64,000 bases of DNA, taken from positions 1 through 64,000 of the forward strand of contig JAOZPP010000004.1 in the NCBI GenBank assembly GCA_029932675.1, given 5' to 3'. Made by a program: the position numbers and the translations under genes. Positions 44,231 through 53,403 of the stretch are shown one piece after another. The DNA comes from a bacterium. GTDB taxonomy: Bacteria; SM23-81; DAOVCL01. The stretch's first letter is position 1. The number at the start of each line of letters is the position of its first letter. Under the pieces are notes generated by a model. That model saw only the letters and a program-made list of their open reading frames with translations, did not search any database and was not told the DNA's origin.

Positions 44231-45083
44231 GGCATATTTAGAGGAGAAGAGAAAGATCGTCAACCAAGCCTTGGAACAGTATCTTCCCTCCCCGCGGAAG
44301 AGGCCGCGCCGACTCCATCAGGCGATGAGGTATAGTTGTTTTGCTGGTGGAAAGAGGTTGAGACCGATCTTGGCCATAAATTCTTTCGAGCTTGTCGGAG
44401 GAAAGGGAAGGGAGATACTCCCAGCCGCCTGTAGCTTGGAGCTCATTCACACTTACTCCCTCATCCATGATGATCTACCCTGTATGGACGACGATGACCT
44501 CCGGCGGGGTAAGCCCACCCTCCATCGGGCCTTTGACGAAGGTCTAGCCCTCTTGGCTGGAGATGCTCTCCACGCCCTGGCCTTCGAACTTCTGGCCTCC
44601 ACCGGCAACCTAAGGGTTGTTCAGGAGGTCTCCCAGGCCATTGGGAGCCAGGGGATAATCGGGGGCCAGGTCGCTGACCTGGAAGCGGAGAACATAGATG
44701 TATCCCCCAGGGAGGTGAGGTACATCCACCTCCATAAGACCGCTGCCCTCTTCCGGGTCTCCCTGCGCATCGGGGCCATCTTAGGGGGTGGTTCCTCCGA
44801 GGAGCTTATCCAACTCTCCAGGTATGGGGAGAGGTTGGGCCTCCTCTTTCAGATCGTCGACGACATCCTCGATGTGGAGGGGGAGAGCGGGGAGTTAGGG
44901 AAACCTGTGGGCTCTGACCAGAGGCAGGGAAAGGCTACCTATCCATCGGTCTGGGGGATGGAGAGGTCGAAGAGGGAGGCAGAAAGGCTGGCTGGGTTAG
45001 CCAAAAAGGGGGTAGAGAAATTTGGAGCTCGAGCTGAGTTTCTCTATTGGCTTCCCGACTTCATTCTCACCAGAAGGGGCTAA
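44220..45083 (+). CDS. ispA: (2E,6E)-farnesyl diphosphate synthase (short-chain prenyl transferase)
   Basis: 287 residues. The first aspartate-rich motif, SLIHDDLPCMDDDDLRRGKPTLH, has the bacterial DDxxxxD spacing near 81-103; GKRLRPILAINSFELVGG is near 43 and the second Asp motif QIVDDILDVEGESG near 212. It condenses isopentenyl and dimethylallyl diphosphate into farnesyl diphosphate for quinones and undecaprenol. ATG overlaps xseB by 11 bases. dxs, the first step of the same pathway, starts 3 bases after it. Confidence 0.94.
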   Translation: MDPKAYLEEKRKIVNQALEQYLPSPRKRPRRLHQAMRYSCFAGGKRLRPILAINSFELVGGKGREILPAACSLELIHTYSLIHDDLPCMDDDDLRRGKPTLHRAFDEGLALLAGDALHALAFELLASTGNLRVVQEVSQAIGSQGIIGGQVADLEAENIDVSPREVRYIHLHKTAALFRVSLRIGAILGGGSSEELIQLSRYGERLGLLFQIVDDILDVEGESGELGKPVGSDQRQGKATYPSVWGMERSKREAERLAGLAKKGVEKFGARAEFLYWLPDFILTRRG

Positions 45084-45085
45084 AG

Positions 45086-46978
45086 ATGGAAGGAATCCTA
45101 AATCGGATCGACTCTCCCCAGGATCTGAAGGCCCTCTCCTCCGAGGAGTTGGGGGCCCTGGCAGCAGAGATCAGGGAGGAAATAATCTCGGTGGTCTCCC
45201 AAAACGGAGGGCATCTGGCCCCCAACCTCGGGGTGGTGGAACTCAGCTTGGCCCTTCATTACGTATTTAATCCTCCCCGAGATAAGATCATCTGGGATGT
45301 GGGCCATCAGGCATATACCCATAAGCTGATCACCGGAAGACGGAGGAGGTTTCATACCCTGAGGAGATACCGGGGGATAAGCGGTTTCCCGAAGAGGGAA
45401 GAGAGCCCCTATGACTGCTTTGGCACAGGCCACGCCTCCACTGCCATATCTGCCGCCTTGGGGATGGCTAAGGCCAGGAACCTGAAGGGAGAGGATTACA
45501 AGATTGTTGCGGTTGTGGGGGATGGTTCTCTTACCGCCGGACTGGCCTTTGAGGGACTGAACAATGTAGGGGCTTCAGATACGGACATAATCGTGGTCCT
45601 AAATGACAACAAGATGTCCATCTCTCCCAGCGTAGGGGCCTTCTCCAAGTATCTGACCAATGTGCTTACCGTTCCCTCCTACAACCGGCTGCGAGCGGAG
45701 ATCTGGGACTTCATCGGCAGGCTTCCTGAGTTTGGAGGTAAGCTCCAAGCGGCGGTGCGCCGGCTGGACGAGAGCCTCAAGGGTCTGGTCCTGCCCGGGA
45801 TATTCTTTGAGGAGTTGGGGTTCAGGTATATCGGCCCCCTCGATGGCCATGACCTTCCCCTCTTAGTGAAGACCTTAGAGGCCATAAAGGGCCTCAAGGA
45901 GCCCATCCTCTTCCATGCCCTCACCGAGAAAGGAAAGGGCTACAAACTTGCTCAAGAAAACCTCCCCAAGTTCCATGGCTTGGGGGCATTCGACAAGGTC
46001 ACTGGGGAGGTGAAGAAATCGAAGAACCCTTCCTACTCCCAGGTCTTTGGGAAAACCATTGAGGATTTGGCTGAGAGGGAAGAAAGGATTGTGGCCATTA
46101 CCGCGGCGATGTCCCTGGGAACGGGGTTAGAAGGGTTCTCTAAAAGGTTCCCTCAGAGGTTTTATGACGTAGGGATAGCCGAGCAGCATGCGGTGACCTT
46201 TGCCGCCGGGCTGGCCACCCAGGGGCTAAGGCCGGTGGTGGCCATCTACTCCACATTTCTCCAGCGGGCTTATGACCAGATCATCCATGATGTCGCCCTT
46301 CAGAAACTACCCGTTGTCTTTGCTATCGACCGGGGAGGACTGGTAGGGGAGGATGGCCCTACCCATCATGGTAGCTTCGATCTCAGCTACCTAAGGGCAA
46401 TACCCAACCTTATCCTAATGGCCCCCAAGGACGAAGTTGAGCTGAGGCAGATGCTCTACACCGCCATACGGTACGAGAAGGGGCCAGTGGCGGTGAGGTA
46501 CCCCCGGGGGGCCGGGTTTGGCCTCCCCTGGGAAGGCAGATGGAGGAGACTGAAGATAGGAAGTTGGGAGGTGCTCAAGGAGGGGGAAGACCTGGTGATC
46601 TTGGCCGTAGGCTCGATGGTCTATCCGGCGCTCAAGGCTGCAGAGAGCCTCTCCAAATGGAGGGTAGGGGTGGTAAACTGCCGGTTTATTAAACCTATGG
46701 ATACCGCGATCCTGCAGAAGATAGCCGAAAAGGGAATCCCTATCCTCACCGTGGAGGAAAACTCCTCTCTGGGAGGCTTCGGCAGCGGTGTCTTAGAGAC
46801 CTGGGCTGAGTTGGGGCTCCCCCCCACAAGGATCGAACTTATGGGCATCCCGGATAAGTTCATCGAGCATGGGGGAAGGGATAGGCTCCTCTCCAACCTG
46901 GGTTTGGACGAGAAGGGGATAGCCAAAAGGGCAAAGCAGATCTTGGAGGGTTCAGAAGGGAAGGACAAAGTGCCTTGA
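45086..46978 (+). CDS. dxs: 1-deoxy-D-xylulose-5-phosphate synthase
   Basis: 630 residues from ATG 45086 (AAGGGG ten bases upstream); the frame is open to 45047, but that part overlaps ispA. Thiamine diphosphate enzyme with the Dxs hallmarks: NGGHLAPNLGVVELSLALHYVF (36-57), DVGHQAYTHKLITGR near 71, GDGSLTAGLAFEGLNN near 143 (the GDG cofactor motif), RFYDVGIAEQHAVTFAAGLA near 358 and VGEDGPTHHGSFDLSYLR near 420. It makes DXP from pyruvate and glyceraldehyde-3-phosphate, opening the MEP isoprenoid pathway. It is the last gene of the rny-to-dxs run. Confidence 0.97.
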   Translation: MEGILNRIDSPQDLKALSSEELGALAAEIREEIISVVSQNGGHLAPNLGVVELSLALHYVFNPPRDKIIWDVGHQAYTHKLITGRRRRFHTLRRYRGISGFPKREESPYDCFGTGHASTAISAALGMAKARNLKGEDYKIVAVVGDGSLTAGLAFEGLNNVGASDTDIIVVLNDNKMSISPSVGAFSKYLTNVLTVPSYNRLRAEIWDFIGRLPEFGGKLQAAVRRLDESLKGLVLPGIFFEELGFRYIGPLDGHDLPLLVKTLEAIKGLKEPILFHALTEKGKGYKLAQENLPKFHGLGAFDKVTGEVKKSKNPSYSQVFGKTIEDLAEREERIVAITAAMSLGTGLEGFSKRFPQRFYDVGIAEQHAVTFAAGLATQGLRPVVAIYSTFLQRAYDQIIHDVALQKLPVVFAIDRGGLVGEDGPTHHGSFDLSYLRAIPNLILMAPKDEVELRQMLYTAIRYEKGPVAVRYPRGAGFGLPWEGRWRRLKIGSWEVLKEGEDLVILAVGSMVYPALKAAESLSKWRVGVVNCRFIKPMDTAILQKIAEKGIPILTVEENSSLGGFGSGVLETWAELGLPPTRIELMGIPDKFIEHGGRDRLLSNLGLDEKGIAKRAKQILEGSEGKDKVP

Positions 46979-47117
46979 TCTCGTTCTCTCCCCCCTGGCC
47001 AAAGGAGCCATCCTTAAACAATGCATTATAGTGGTGAAAGAAGACCCTTTAGTAACTAAGAACTATTGACTACCTGACTGCCGTTAGAGGTGAATTGATA
47101 GCTGCCCTTGGAGGTGA

Positions 47118-48515
47118 TTGAAATTGCCGCAATTCAACAAGATAACAGATGAGGTTTTGAGGGAGATCTCGGATATATGTGAGGTGACCACAGATACTGG
47201 GGTGACGGAAGCCTATGGGCGGGATGAGACATCTGACCTCTTCTCCCTCCCCGAGGCTGTGGTCAGGCCGACAAAGGCCGAACAGATCTCCCAACTCCTG
47301 AAGCTTGCCTCGCAGAGGCTCTTTCCAGTAACCCCTCGAGGATTGGGGACAGGCGTCTCCGGAGGGGCTATTCCGGTGGAAGGTGGACTGGTCATCTCCT
47401 TAGAGAAGATGAATCGGTTAAAGGATATCGACAAAGAGAATATGATGGCTGTGGTCGAACCAGGGTTGATCACTGGAGAGCTCCAAGGCAAGGTGGAGGA
47501 GTTGGGGCTCTTCTATCCCCCTGATCCGGCAAGCTTGGATTCCTGCAGCTTAGGGGGTAATGTGGCCGAGGGAGCAGGAGGCCCCCGCGCCTTTAAGTAT
47601 GGCACCACCAAGGATTATGTCACTGGCCTGGAGTTGGCCTTAGCCTCTGGGGAACTAATTAGCTTAGGGGGAAAGATCATCAAGGATGTCTCCGGCTATA
47701 ATCTCATTGGCACAATAATTGGCTCCGAGGGAACCTTAGGAATAATTACTTCTATCACCCTAAGGCTCATCCCCCTCCCCCCCCACAAGGTTGACCTCCT
47801 TGTCCCCTTCCCTTCCCTGGAAAAGGCAGGGGAGACCGTCTCCCTCTTAGTGGAGAAGGGGATCGTCCCGGCCACCATCGAGTTTATGGAAAGGGAAGCC
47901 CTCTTAGCCTCAGAGCAGAAGATCAAGAGGGAGGTCCCCTTCAGGGAGAAAGCGGCCCAACTGCTCATTGAGATAGACGGATATAAAAAGGAGGAGCTGG
48001 AGGGGCTCTATGAAACTGTGGGAGAGATATGCCTGGACCAGGGGGCAGAGGATGTCTTAGTGGCCGACAACCGGCCAGACCAGGAGAGGATGTGGGAGGC
48101 CCGCCGGGAGATCCCCGAGGGCTTAGCCCTCCTCAGTCCGGTGATTGACAAGGAGGATGTGGTCGTCCCCCGCAACCAGATAGCCACCTTCCTCAGGGCA
48201 AAAGGGGAGATAGCCAAAAAGTATGGGGTAAAGATCGTCTGCTTTGGCCATGCCGGTGATGGCAACATTCACACCAATGTCCTCAAAGAGGAGATGGCTG
48301 ATGAGCAGTGGAAAAAGGTAAGAAAGGAGATAGACTATGAGCTTATCCGCACCGTCCTCTCCTTGGGAGGAACAATCACCGGGGAACATGGGATAGGGGT
48401 AGTGAAGAGGGAATATCTGAAGAAGTTCACCAATCCCACCACCCTCTCCCTGATGCGGGGGATAAAACAGGCCTTCGACCCCCAAGGCATAATGAACCCC
48501 GGGAAGGTCTTGTGA
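47118..48515 (+). CDS. FAD-linked oxidase GlcD family (glycolate/D-lactate dehydrogenase type)
   Basis: 465 residues. FAD_binding_4 domain (about 40-215) with FPVTPRGLGTGVSGGAIPVEGG near 72 and GGNVAEGAGGPRAFKYGTTKDYVTGLE near 147. The C-terminal oxidase domain (about 225-460) has CFGHAGDGNIHTNVL near 375 and GGTITGEHGIGVVKREYL near 415. It oxidises a 2-hydroxy acid; glycolate, D-lactate and others are possible. TTG start with GGAGGTG upstream. The island starts at its stop codon: the RadC-like gene overlaps by four bases. Confidence 0.88.
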   Translation: MKLPQFNKITDEVLREISDICEVTTDTGVTEAYGRDETSDLFSLPEAVVRPTKAEQISQLLKLASQRLFPVTPRGLGTGVSGGAIPVEGGLVISLEKMNRLKDIDKENMMAVVEPGLITGELQGKVEELGLFYPPDPASLDSCSLGGNVAEGAGGPRAFKYGTTKDYVTGLELALASGELISLGGKIIKDVSGYNLIGTIIGSEGTLGIITSITLRLIPLPPHKVDLLVPFPSLEKAGETVSLLVEKGIVPATIEFMEREALLASEQKIKREVPFREKAAQLLIEIDGYKKEELEGLYETVGEICLDQGAEDVLVADNRPDQERMWEARREIPEGLALLSPVIDKEDVVVPRNQIATFLRAKGEIAKKYGVKIVCFGHAGDGNIHTNVLKEEMADEQWKKVRKEIDYELIRTVLSLGGTITGEHGIGVVKREYLKKFTNPTTLSLMRGIKQAFDPQGIMNPGKVL

Positions 48516-48901
48516 TGGGGAAGAAAGAGGTTAAAAGTGCCTTTACTGAAGAAGGAAGGCAAGTTGAGTGGCGCCACCCCGGGGGTAAATTACGGGATTG
48601 GGGCCCCAAGTCATTAACAAATCAGGAACTTCTAGCGATCCTTATTTCTACAGGAATACCAGGTAAAACTGCGGAAGATATTGCTAAGGAAATACTAGAT
48701 AAATTTGGCTCCTTTAAAGGAATGGCAAACCAGCCGCTAGAAAAATTTCTCCAATTTAAAGGAATGGGAGACGTTAAAATTATTCGCATTGCAGCGGCTT
48801 TTGAGATAGCAAGAAGAATAACAGGGGAGGTTTTAGAAAAATATGAAGAGCAAAAAACCCAAAATTCCGGGAAAAGCCACACGAATATCAAACCCCTTTG
48901 A
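48512..48901 (+). CDS. truncated RadC-like protein (UPF0758 N-terminal helical domain only)
   Basis: 129 residues (GTG 48512 or ATG 48515). GGKLRDWGPKSLTNQELLAILISTGIPGKTAEDIAKEIL (segments 24-62) and FLQFKGMGDVKIIRIAAAFEIARRI near 83 match the helix-hairpin-helix N-terminus of RadC/UPF0758 proteins. The MPN/JAB metalloprotease-like half with its HxHPSG motif is missing, and the frame ends inside the next gene with a 59-base overlap. The overlap makes translational coupling to the restriction-methylase likely, so this may be a DNA-binding partner of that enzyme rather than debris. It marks the border between the housekeeping region and the island. Confidence 0.75.
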   Translation: MMGKKEVKSAFTEEGRQVEWRHPGGKLRDWGPKSLTNQELLAILISTGIPGKTAEDIAKEILDKFGSFKGMANQPLEKFLQFKGMGDVKIIRIAAAFEIARRITGEVLEKYEEQKTQNSGKSHTNIKPL

Positions 48902-51900
48902 CATCACTACTCATAGAACGGAGTGGACTTGTGCTGCCAAGCTTGCTGAGTGGATGAACTCCTACATTAAGGACAAGAATTTACCTTTGGGCACTGCAGA
49001 GGTAGAAACCATCCAGGAAGGTGACCGAAAACGAGTCGATATTATTCTATTTGATAGTCCAGCAAATCAAAAAGTGCTCTGCGTCATTGAAACCAAACAA
49101 CCTTATTTTGATGTCTTTAATGAGAGCGAGCTCAAAGAACCTGCACGTAAAAAAGCCGTTAAGAGAAAAGCTCCGTACTTTGCTACCTGTAATTTCCAGT
49201 GGTTCATTTGGTTCAATACGGAGAGAGTGAACAAGATGGATCCAGAGGAAAGACAAATTCTCGAAAAATATCACCTCTCGGAAATTGAGGATTTAGACTA
49301 CATAGAGGAACCAAGGTTCAAGAATCCCATCATAACTGGGCTCAGTAAGTTCTTACAGGAGCTAGTTGAGGTATCCAAGGGCAAAAAGCCTGAGCCATTA
49401 CTTCCGATTGATGAGTTTCTGATATTTCGTCTCCATGAGAAAGTCAACAGACTTGCTCGCTATTACAGAGTCATAATAAGAGATGCTACTCATAAAGACA
49501 CGAAGTTTCAAAGTAAACTCCAGAAATGGTTTATAGATCAACAATGGCAGTTTACCTGGAAAGATTCTGATTACGATAAGGTGGCGAGACAGACTGCTTA
49601 CCTTCTAATCAACAAAATCCTCTTCTATTACCTACTTAAAGCAAAAAAGACTTACCTTGCTTCTCTAGAGATTCCTGAAGACTTGACAAAAGGTGGGCAA
49701 CTTCAGGCACAATTGCAAGCTTATTTTAGCTATGTTTTGAAAAAGATCGACTATGAGACTATCTACAGCACCGATTTTATTGACCAGACGGCCTTCCCTG
49801 ACAACAAAGAGGTTGTCTGTGAAATCAAAGACCTTGTTAATATCTTAAAAAGATATGACTTTTCTGAAATAGGGTATGAAATCATAGGAAATATCTTCCA
49901 ACGTCTCATCCCTCAGAAAGAACAGCACAAGTTAGGTCAATACTTCACAAATCCTGACATCGTGGATCTCATTTTAAGATTTTGTTTGAAACATGAGAAG
50001 GATAAAATATTGGACCCGTCCTGTGGTGCCGGAACTTTCCTTATGAGGGCATATAAACACAAAAAGATAATGAATAATAGACTCTCGCATAGGGATATTC
50101 TTGAAACTCTTTGGGGAGTAGATATTGCAAAGTTTCCATCTCACCTTGCTACAATAAATCTCGCACTACAAGATTTAGGAGAAGATAAGAATTACCCAAA
50201 TATAGCTCAGGAAGACTTTTTTAATCTGCTTACTAGTCCTGAAGGATTAGAACTCCCTGAAAAATGGAGAAAAATTAGAGCAAAAACCCTCGGGGTGAAG
50301 GAAAGAGAGATCACTTATCCCAGATGGTTTGACTGTATTGTGGGGAACCCCCCATACACAAGACAAGAAGAGATTCCAGATATTACAGGTAAGTTAAGTT
50401 ATAAAAAGAAATTGATTAAAAGTGCTCTTTACAATGTAAATCACAAAAAGATTGCCACTATTTCCAAAAGGGCGGGCATATATGTCTATTTCTTCATTCA
50501 TGGAATGAAATTCTTACGGAATGGGGGAAGATTTGGTTTCATTGTTTCAAATTCTTGGCTTGATGTTGACTATGGGAGGGGACTGCAGGAATTCTTTTTG
50601 AAAAATTATAAAATCGTCGCCATCATTGAATCAAAGGTTGAACGATGGTTTGAAACAGCGGATATAAACACTTGTATAGTAATACTTGAAAAATGTAAAG
50701 ATACAAAACAACGGAATGAGAATTTCGTGAAGTTTGTTTACTTATTCAAACCGCTCCGTCATTTTGTCCCTCCGGCACAAAAGAGATGGGAAGAACAAAT
50801 TAAACGAGTTGATACTATTGATAGTTTAATCAAAACAATCCTTGCCCATAAAGAGTTCTACCAAAATGAAGAAATAAGAATCTATCCTAAATTACAAAAA
50901 GAACTCTGGATGGAGGGCTATGATAAAAGGAATAAAAAATATGCTGGTTCAAAATGGGGTAAATATATTAGAGCACCAGAACCAATTATAAAAAAGATCT
51001 TGATGAATAGAAGATTATCTCTCCTGGGTTCTTTCGTCAAGGCTATTATGGAAGGCGAACCCACAGGTGCAAATGAATTCTTTTTTGTCACAAGAGAAAT
51101 CATAAAGAAATTCAAAATAGAAAATACTTATTTGCATCCTGCGTTTAATAGTCCAAAGGATTCTAAATCAATACTTATTACACAAACAAACAGCTATAGT
51201 TGGAAACTTCTTACGAACGCTTCAAAAGAGGAGTTGAAGGGAACAAATATTTTGAAATACATCAAATGGGGAGAAAGAAAAGGATTCAGGAAACACTATT
51301 TTAAGGAAGATATCTGGTATTCAAGAAGCGATAGAAAGGCAGATTTATTGATTCCGAGAGGGATATACCAGAGGTTTATTTGCTTCTACAATGTTGATGG
51401 TCTTATTGCAAGTGATAGGTTTGTTGAAATTTTCATGCGATCAAAAGAGCTGAGAGAAATTACCGGAGCTTTCCTTAACTCCACTCTGTATTTTCTTTTG
51501 CTTGAACTTTACTGTCGGACAAATTTGGGTCAAGGGGCTTTGGATATTCAACCAACTGATATTAGAAAAATACCAATTCCAGATTTGACGGAACTTGATA
51601 AAAAGCTTGTTCAGCATATTCAAGAAGTCTTTGAGCAAGTTAGCAAAAGAGAGGTGAATGTTATATTTGAAGAACTCGGTGTCAATTCTCCAGGAGAAGT
51701 TTCCCTTGACAAGGTCAAACCTGACCGCAGGGAACTGGATAAGATCGTTATGGGGGATATTTTAGGTTTGACGGAAGAGGAACAACTTGAAGTCTATCGT
51801 GCCGTCGTTGACCTGGTAAGTTCCCGGATTAAGAAGGCAAAGAGTGTAGAGCGGAAAAAGAAAATTAAGGGGGGCATAGATATTGATGCCTTTGTGAAGA

Positions 51901-52325
51901 CAGTAATAGAGGGAATTGGAAAAAAGACTTTGGCAGAATTTTATCAAGAGAAAATACTAACACAAAAACCACTTTACACGAAGAAACTCCCTAAACCCAC
52001 GAATGAGGTGGGGTTTGAAGCGGAGTTGGGTTTGAAATTTGAGAAGGAAATCCACAAATATCGACTAAATTCAGGTAAAAAACATATTTTCTGCAAATCT
52101 GAGCCCGAAGCCCGCTATCTAAAAGTTTGGATAGAAGCGGGATTGGAAAGTGTCAAAGTTCCCAAAGATGAAGATCGTTTAGTTAAGATAGTCCCTCAAT
52201 TGGAAAGATTGATGGAGAAAACCAAAAAGATAATAGAGTCCTATACTGACTCTATCCTCCAACCTAAGCTCCGCCAGAAAATCTTCCACCAAATCTGGCA
52301 GAAATTAACTGAAGGAATTGAATAA
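48843..52325 (+). CDS. type IIG-like restriction enzyme/N6-adenine DNA methyltransferase
   Basis: 1160 residues. The N-terminus holds a PD-(D/E)xK nuclease (RVDIILF near 64 and VIETKQPY near 80) in an HSDR_N-like fold. A helical region follows, then an N6-adenine methylase with GQYFTNPDIVDLILRFC near 364, motif I DPSCGAGTF near 391 and motif IV GNPPY near 500. The C-terminal half carries TaqI-like target-recognition sequence. Cutting and methylating activities in one chain define type IIG. The tail includes PDRRELDK and EEQLEVYRAVVDLV near 960-990, pieces of which recur between later genes. AT-rich compared with flanking housekeeping genes, a sign of transfer. Recognition sequence unknown. 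Confidence 0.88.
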   Translation: MKSKKPKIPGKATRISNPFDITTHRTEWTCAAKLAEWMNSYIKDKNLPLGTAEVETIQEGDRKRVDIILFDSPANQKVLCVIETKQPYFDVFNESELKEPARKKAVKRKAPYFATCNFQWFIWFNTERVNKMDPEERQILEKYHLSEIEDLDYIEEPRFKNPIITGLSKFLQELVEVSKGKKPEPLLPIDEFLIFRLHEKVNRLARYYRVIIRDATHKDTKFQSKLQKWFIDQQWQFTWKDSDYDKVARQTAYLLINKILFYYLLKAKKTYLASLEIPEDLTKGGQLQAQLQAYFSYVLKKIDYETIYSTDFIDQTAFPDNKEVVCEIKDLVNILKRYDFSEIGYEIIGNIFQRLIPQKEQHKLGQYFTNPDIVDLILRFCLKHEKDKILDPSCGAGTFLMRAYKHKKIMNNRLSHRDILETLWGVDIAKFPSHLATINLALQDLGEDKNYPNIAQEDFFNLLTSPEGLELPEKWRKIRAKTLGVKEREITYPRWFDCIVGNPPYTRQEEIPDITGKLSYKKKLIKSALYNVNHKKIATISKRAGIYVYFFIHGMKFLRNGGRFGFIVSNSWLDVDYGRGLQEFFLKNYKIVAIIESKVERWFETADINTCIVILEKCKDTKQRNENFVKFVYLFKPLRHFVPPAQKRWEEQIKRVDTIDSLIKTILAHKEFYQNEEIRIYPKLQKELWMEGYDKRNKKYAGSKWGKYIRAPEPIIKKILMNRRLSLLGSFVKAIMEGEPTGANEFFFVTREIIKKFKIENTYLHPAFNSPKDSKSILITQTNSYSWKLLTNASKEELKGTNILKYIKWGERKGFRKHYFKEDIWYSRSDRKADLLIPRGIYQRFICFYNVDGLIASDRFVEIFMRSKELREITGAFLNSTLYFLLLELYCRTNLGQGALDIQPTDIRKIPIPDLTELDKKLVQHIQEVFEQVSKREVNVIFEELGVNSPGEVSLDKVKPDRRELDKIVMGDILGLTEEEQLEVYRAVVDLVSSRIKKAKSVERKKKIKGGIDIDAFVKTVIEGIGKKTLAEFYQEKILTQKPLYTKKLPKPTNEVGFEAELGLKFEKEIHKYRLNSGKKHIFCKSEPEARYLKVWIEAGLESVKVPKDEDRLVKIVPQLERLMEKTKKIIESYTDSILQPKLRQKIFHQIWQKLTEGIE
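51714..51848 (+). other. parent copy of the recurring methylase-tail module
   Basis: Within the restriction-methylase gene, this 45-codon stretch (VKPDRRELDKIV, LTEEEQLEVYRAVVDLV, then KKAKSV) is the in-frame relative of the fragments at 53245-53379, 59473-59607 and 61648-61722. The leaders at 52484-52519 and 58712-58747 match only its last dozen codons. Confidence 0.7.
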
Positions 52326-52520
52326 GGTGTAAAAGCAGTGGTAAAATTGAAGAAATGGCGGGTTGAATGAAAGCGCTTGACCTACTTACGATGGGGGGTG
52401 GGAGGCTGATCCAAGATCCAGGTATGGGGCTGGGAAAGTCTGGGACGGAGGGTAGAGGACATCAAATCGAGAATAGTAGAGGGCTGAAAAATAGGCTAGT
52501 GAAAGCGAGAAGTGTGTGAG

Positions 52521-53033
52521 ATGAAAGTAACCGCAGACGCATCTATTCTAATCCACCTTGCAGCCATTGGAAGATTTTATCTATTGGAGGAGTTATTCGG
52601 TGAGGTAATGATCCCAGAAAGTGTCTATAAGGAGGTAGTTGTAGAAGGCTGGGGGCTTTCCGGTTCTTTAGAAACGGCGGAAGCCCTAAGAACGGGCCTT
52701 ATAAAAGTAGGTGAAGTAATAGACAAGGAGAAAGTCAGAGAGTTCTCACAAAGATATAGAGTCAGCGCAACCAATGCCGAGGTCATTCAATTATCAAAAG
52801 AGTTGAACTCTAAAATTGTTTTGGCCGATGAGGAAGAAGTTAGAGATGCTGCACAGGAAGCTGGCCTTCAAGTGAAAGGTTGTTTGGGCATACTTGTAGA
52901 TTCAGTGAAAAATAAGATCATCTCTTCTCGACAGGCTGTCCAAGATATCGACAATTTAGTTGCATCAGGTTATCGCATTAGCAATGATATAATTGATGGA
53001 TTGAAAAACACTTTAAGGAGATGGGACAGATGA
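52521..53033 (+). CDS. PIN-domain toxin (DUF3368 family), copy 1
   Basis: 170 residues from ATG 52521 (frame open from GTG 52512). MKVTADASILIHLAAIGR gives the first PIN acidic residue, ESVYKEVVVEGWG the second, and SKIVLADEEEVRDAAQEAG near 101 the DE pair of the C-terminal half; these coordinate metal for RNA cleavage. DUF3368 proteins pair with UPF0175 small proteins as type II toxin-antitoxin systems. The antitoxin overlaps its 3' end. The immediate leader reads as the last twelve codons of a methylase tail (GLKNRLVKARSV stop). Confidence 0.85.
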   Translation: MKVTADASILIHLAAIGRFYLLEELFGEVMIPESVYKEVVVEGWGLSGSLETAEALRTGLIKVGEVIDKEKVREFSQRYRVSATNAEVIQLSKELNSKIVLADEEEVRDAAQEAGLQVKGCLGILVDSVKNKIISSRQAVQDIDNLVASGYRISNDIIDGLKNTLRRWDR

Positions 53034-53248
53034 AAGCCTCCTTGATGATACCAGAAAGGATAAGGGAAAAGTTCCTGGGGGAGATACTGGATATGTATGC
53101 GCAAGGTGAGTTGGCTGCCAGCAAAGCTGCTCAGATGCTTGGCATACCGAGGGCTACTTTCTATAGCCTATTGGCTGAAACAAACACCCCTCTCCCCAAA
53201 AAGCTTAATGATAGCATCAGAAAAGAGTTGGAAGAATTATTAAAGTGA
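53030..53248 (+). CDS. UPF0175 family antitoxin, copy 1
   Basis: 72 residues from ATG 53030; ATG 53021 is in frame, but the AAGGAG (53011-53016) abuts it, whereas it lies at a good distance from 53030. A helix-turn-helix, ASKAAQMLGIPRATFYSLLAE (near 30-50), matches UPF0175, so it should bind its own promoter and block the PIN toxin through its C-terminus. It overlaps the toxin gene by four bases when started at 53030. The toxin-first order is common for this family. The stop overlaps the GTG that opens the next tail fragment. Confidence 0.83.
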   Translation: MKASLMIPERIREKFLGEILDMYAQGELAASKAAQMLGIPRATFYSLLAETNTPLPKKLNDSIRKELEELLK

Positions 53249-53379
53249 CACCTGACCGCCGGGAAGTGGATAGAATCGTCTTTGAAGCCCTGAAATTAAC
53301 TGAAAAGGAACAACTTGAAGTTCACCGGGCAGTGGGGGAGTTGGTGAAGAACAGGCTCGTTAAGGCAAGGAGTGTGTAG
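53245..53379 (+). pseudogene. methylase C-terminal tail module (44 codons)
   Basis: GTG overlapping the antitoxin stop opens VTPDRREVDRIVFEALKLTE, then KEQLEVHRAVGELVKNRLVK and ARSV, stop. This is the last part of an N6-methylase of the 48843-52325 type without its body. It stays open and could be translated as a coupled microprotein, but debris of a methylase 3' end is simpler. Confidence 0.6.
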
Positions 53380-53403
53380 TACGGATACAGTGGATGGTTG
53401 CAG

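Larger units (their letters stand above)
52449..53259 (+). repeat. 811-bp direct repeat, copy 1 (copy 2 at 58677-59487)
   Basis: Reads the same as 58677-59487 throughout, offset 6228. It contains a short tail fragment, the PIN toxin gene, the UPF0175 gene and the first codons of the following tail module. Flanking bases differ at both ends (G vs C before, C vs A after). Identity without silent changes implies a very recent duplication or ongoing gene conversion. No inverted ends or transposase. Confidence 0.9.
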
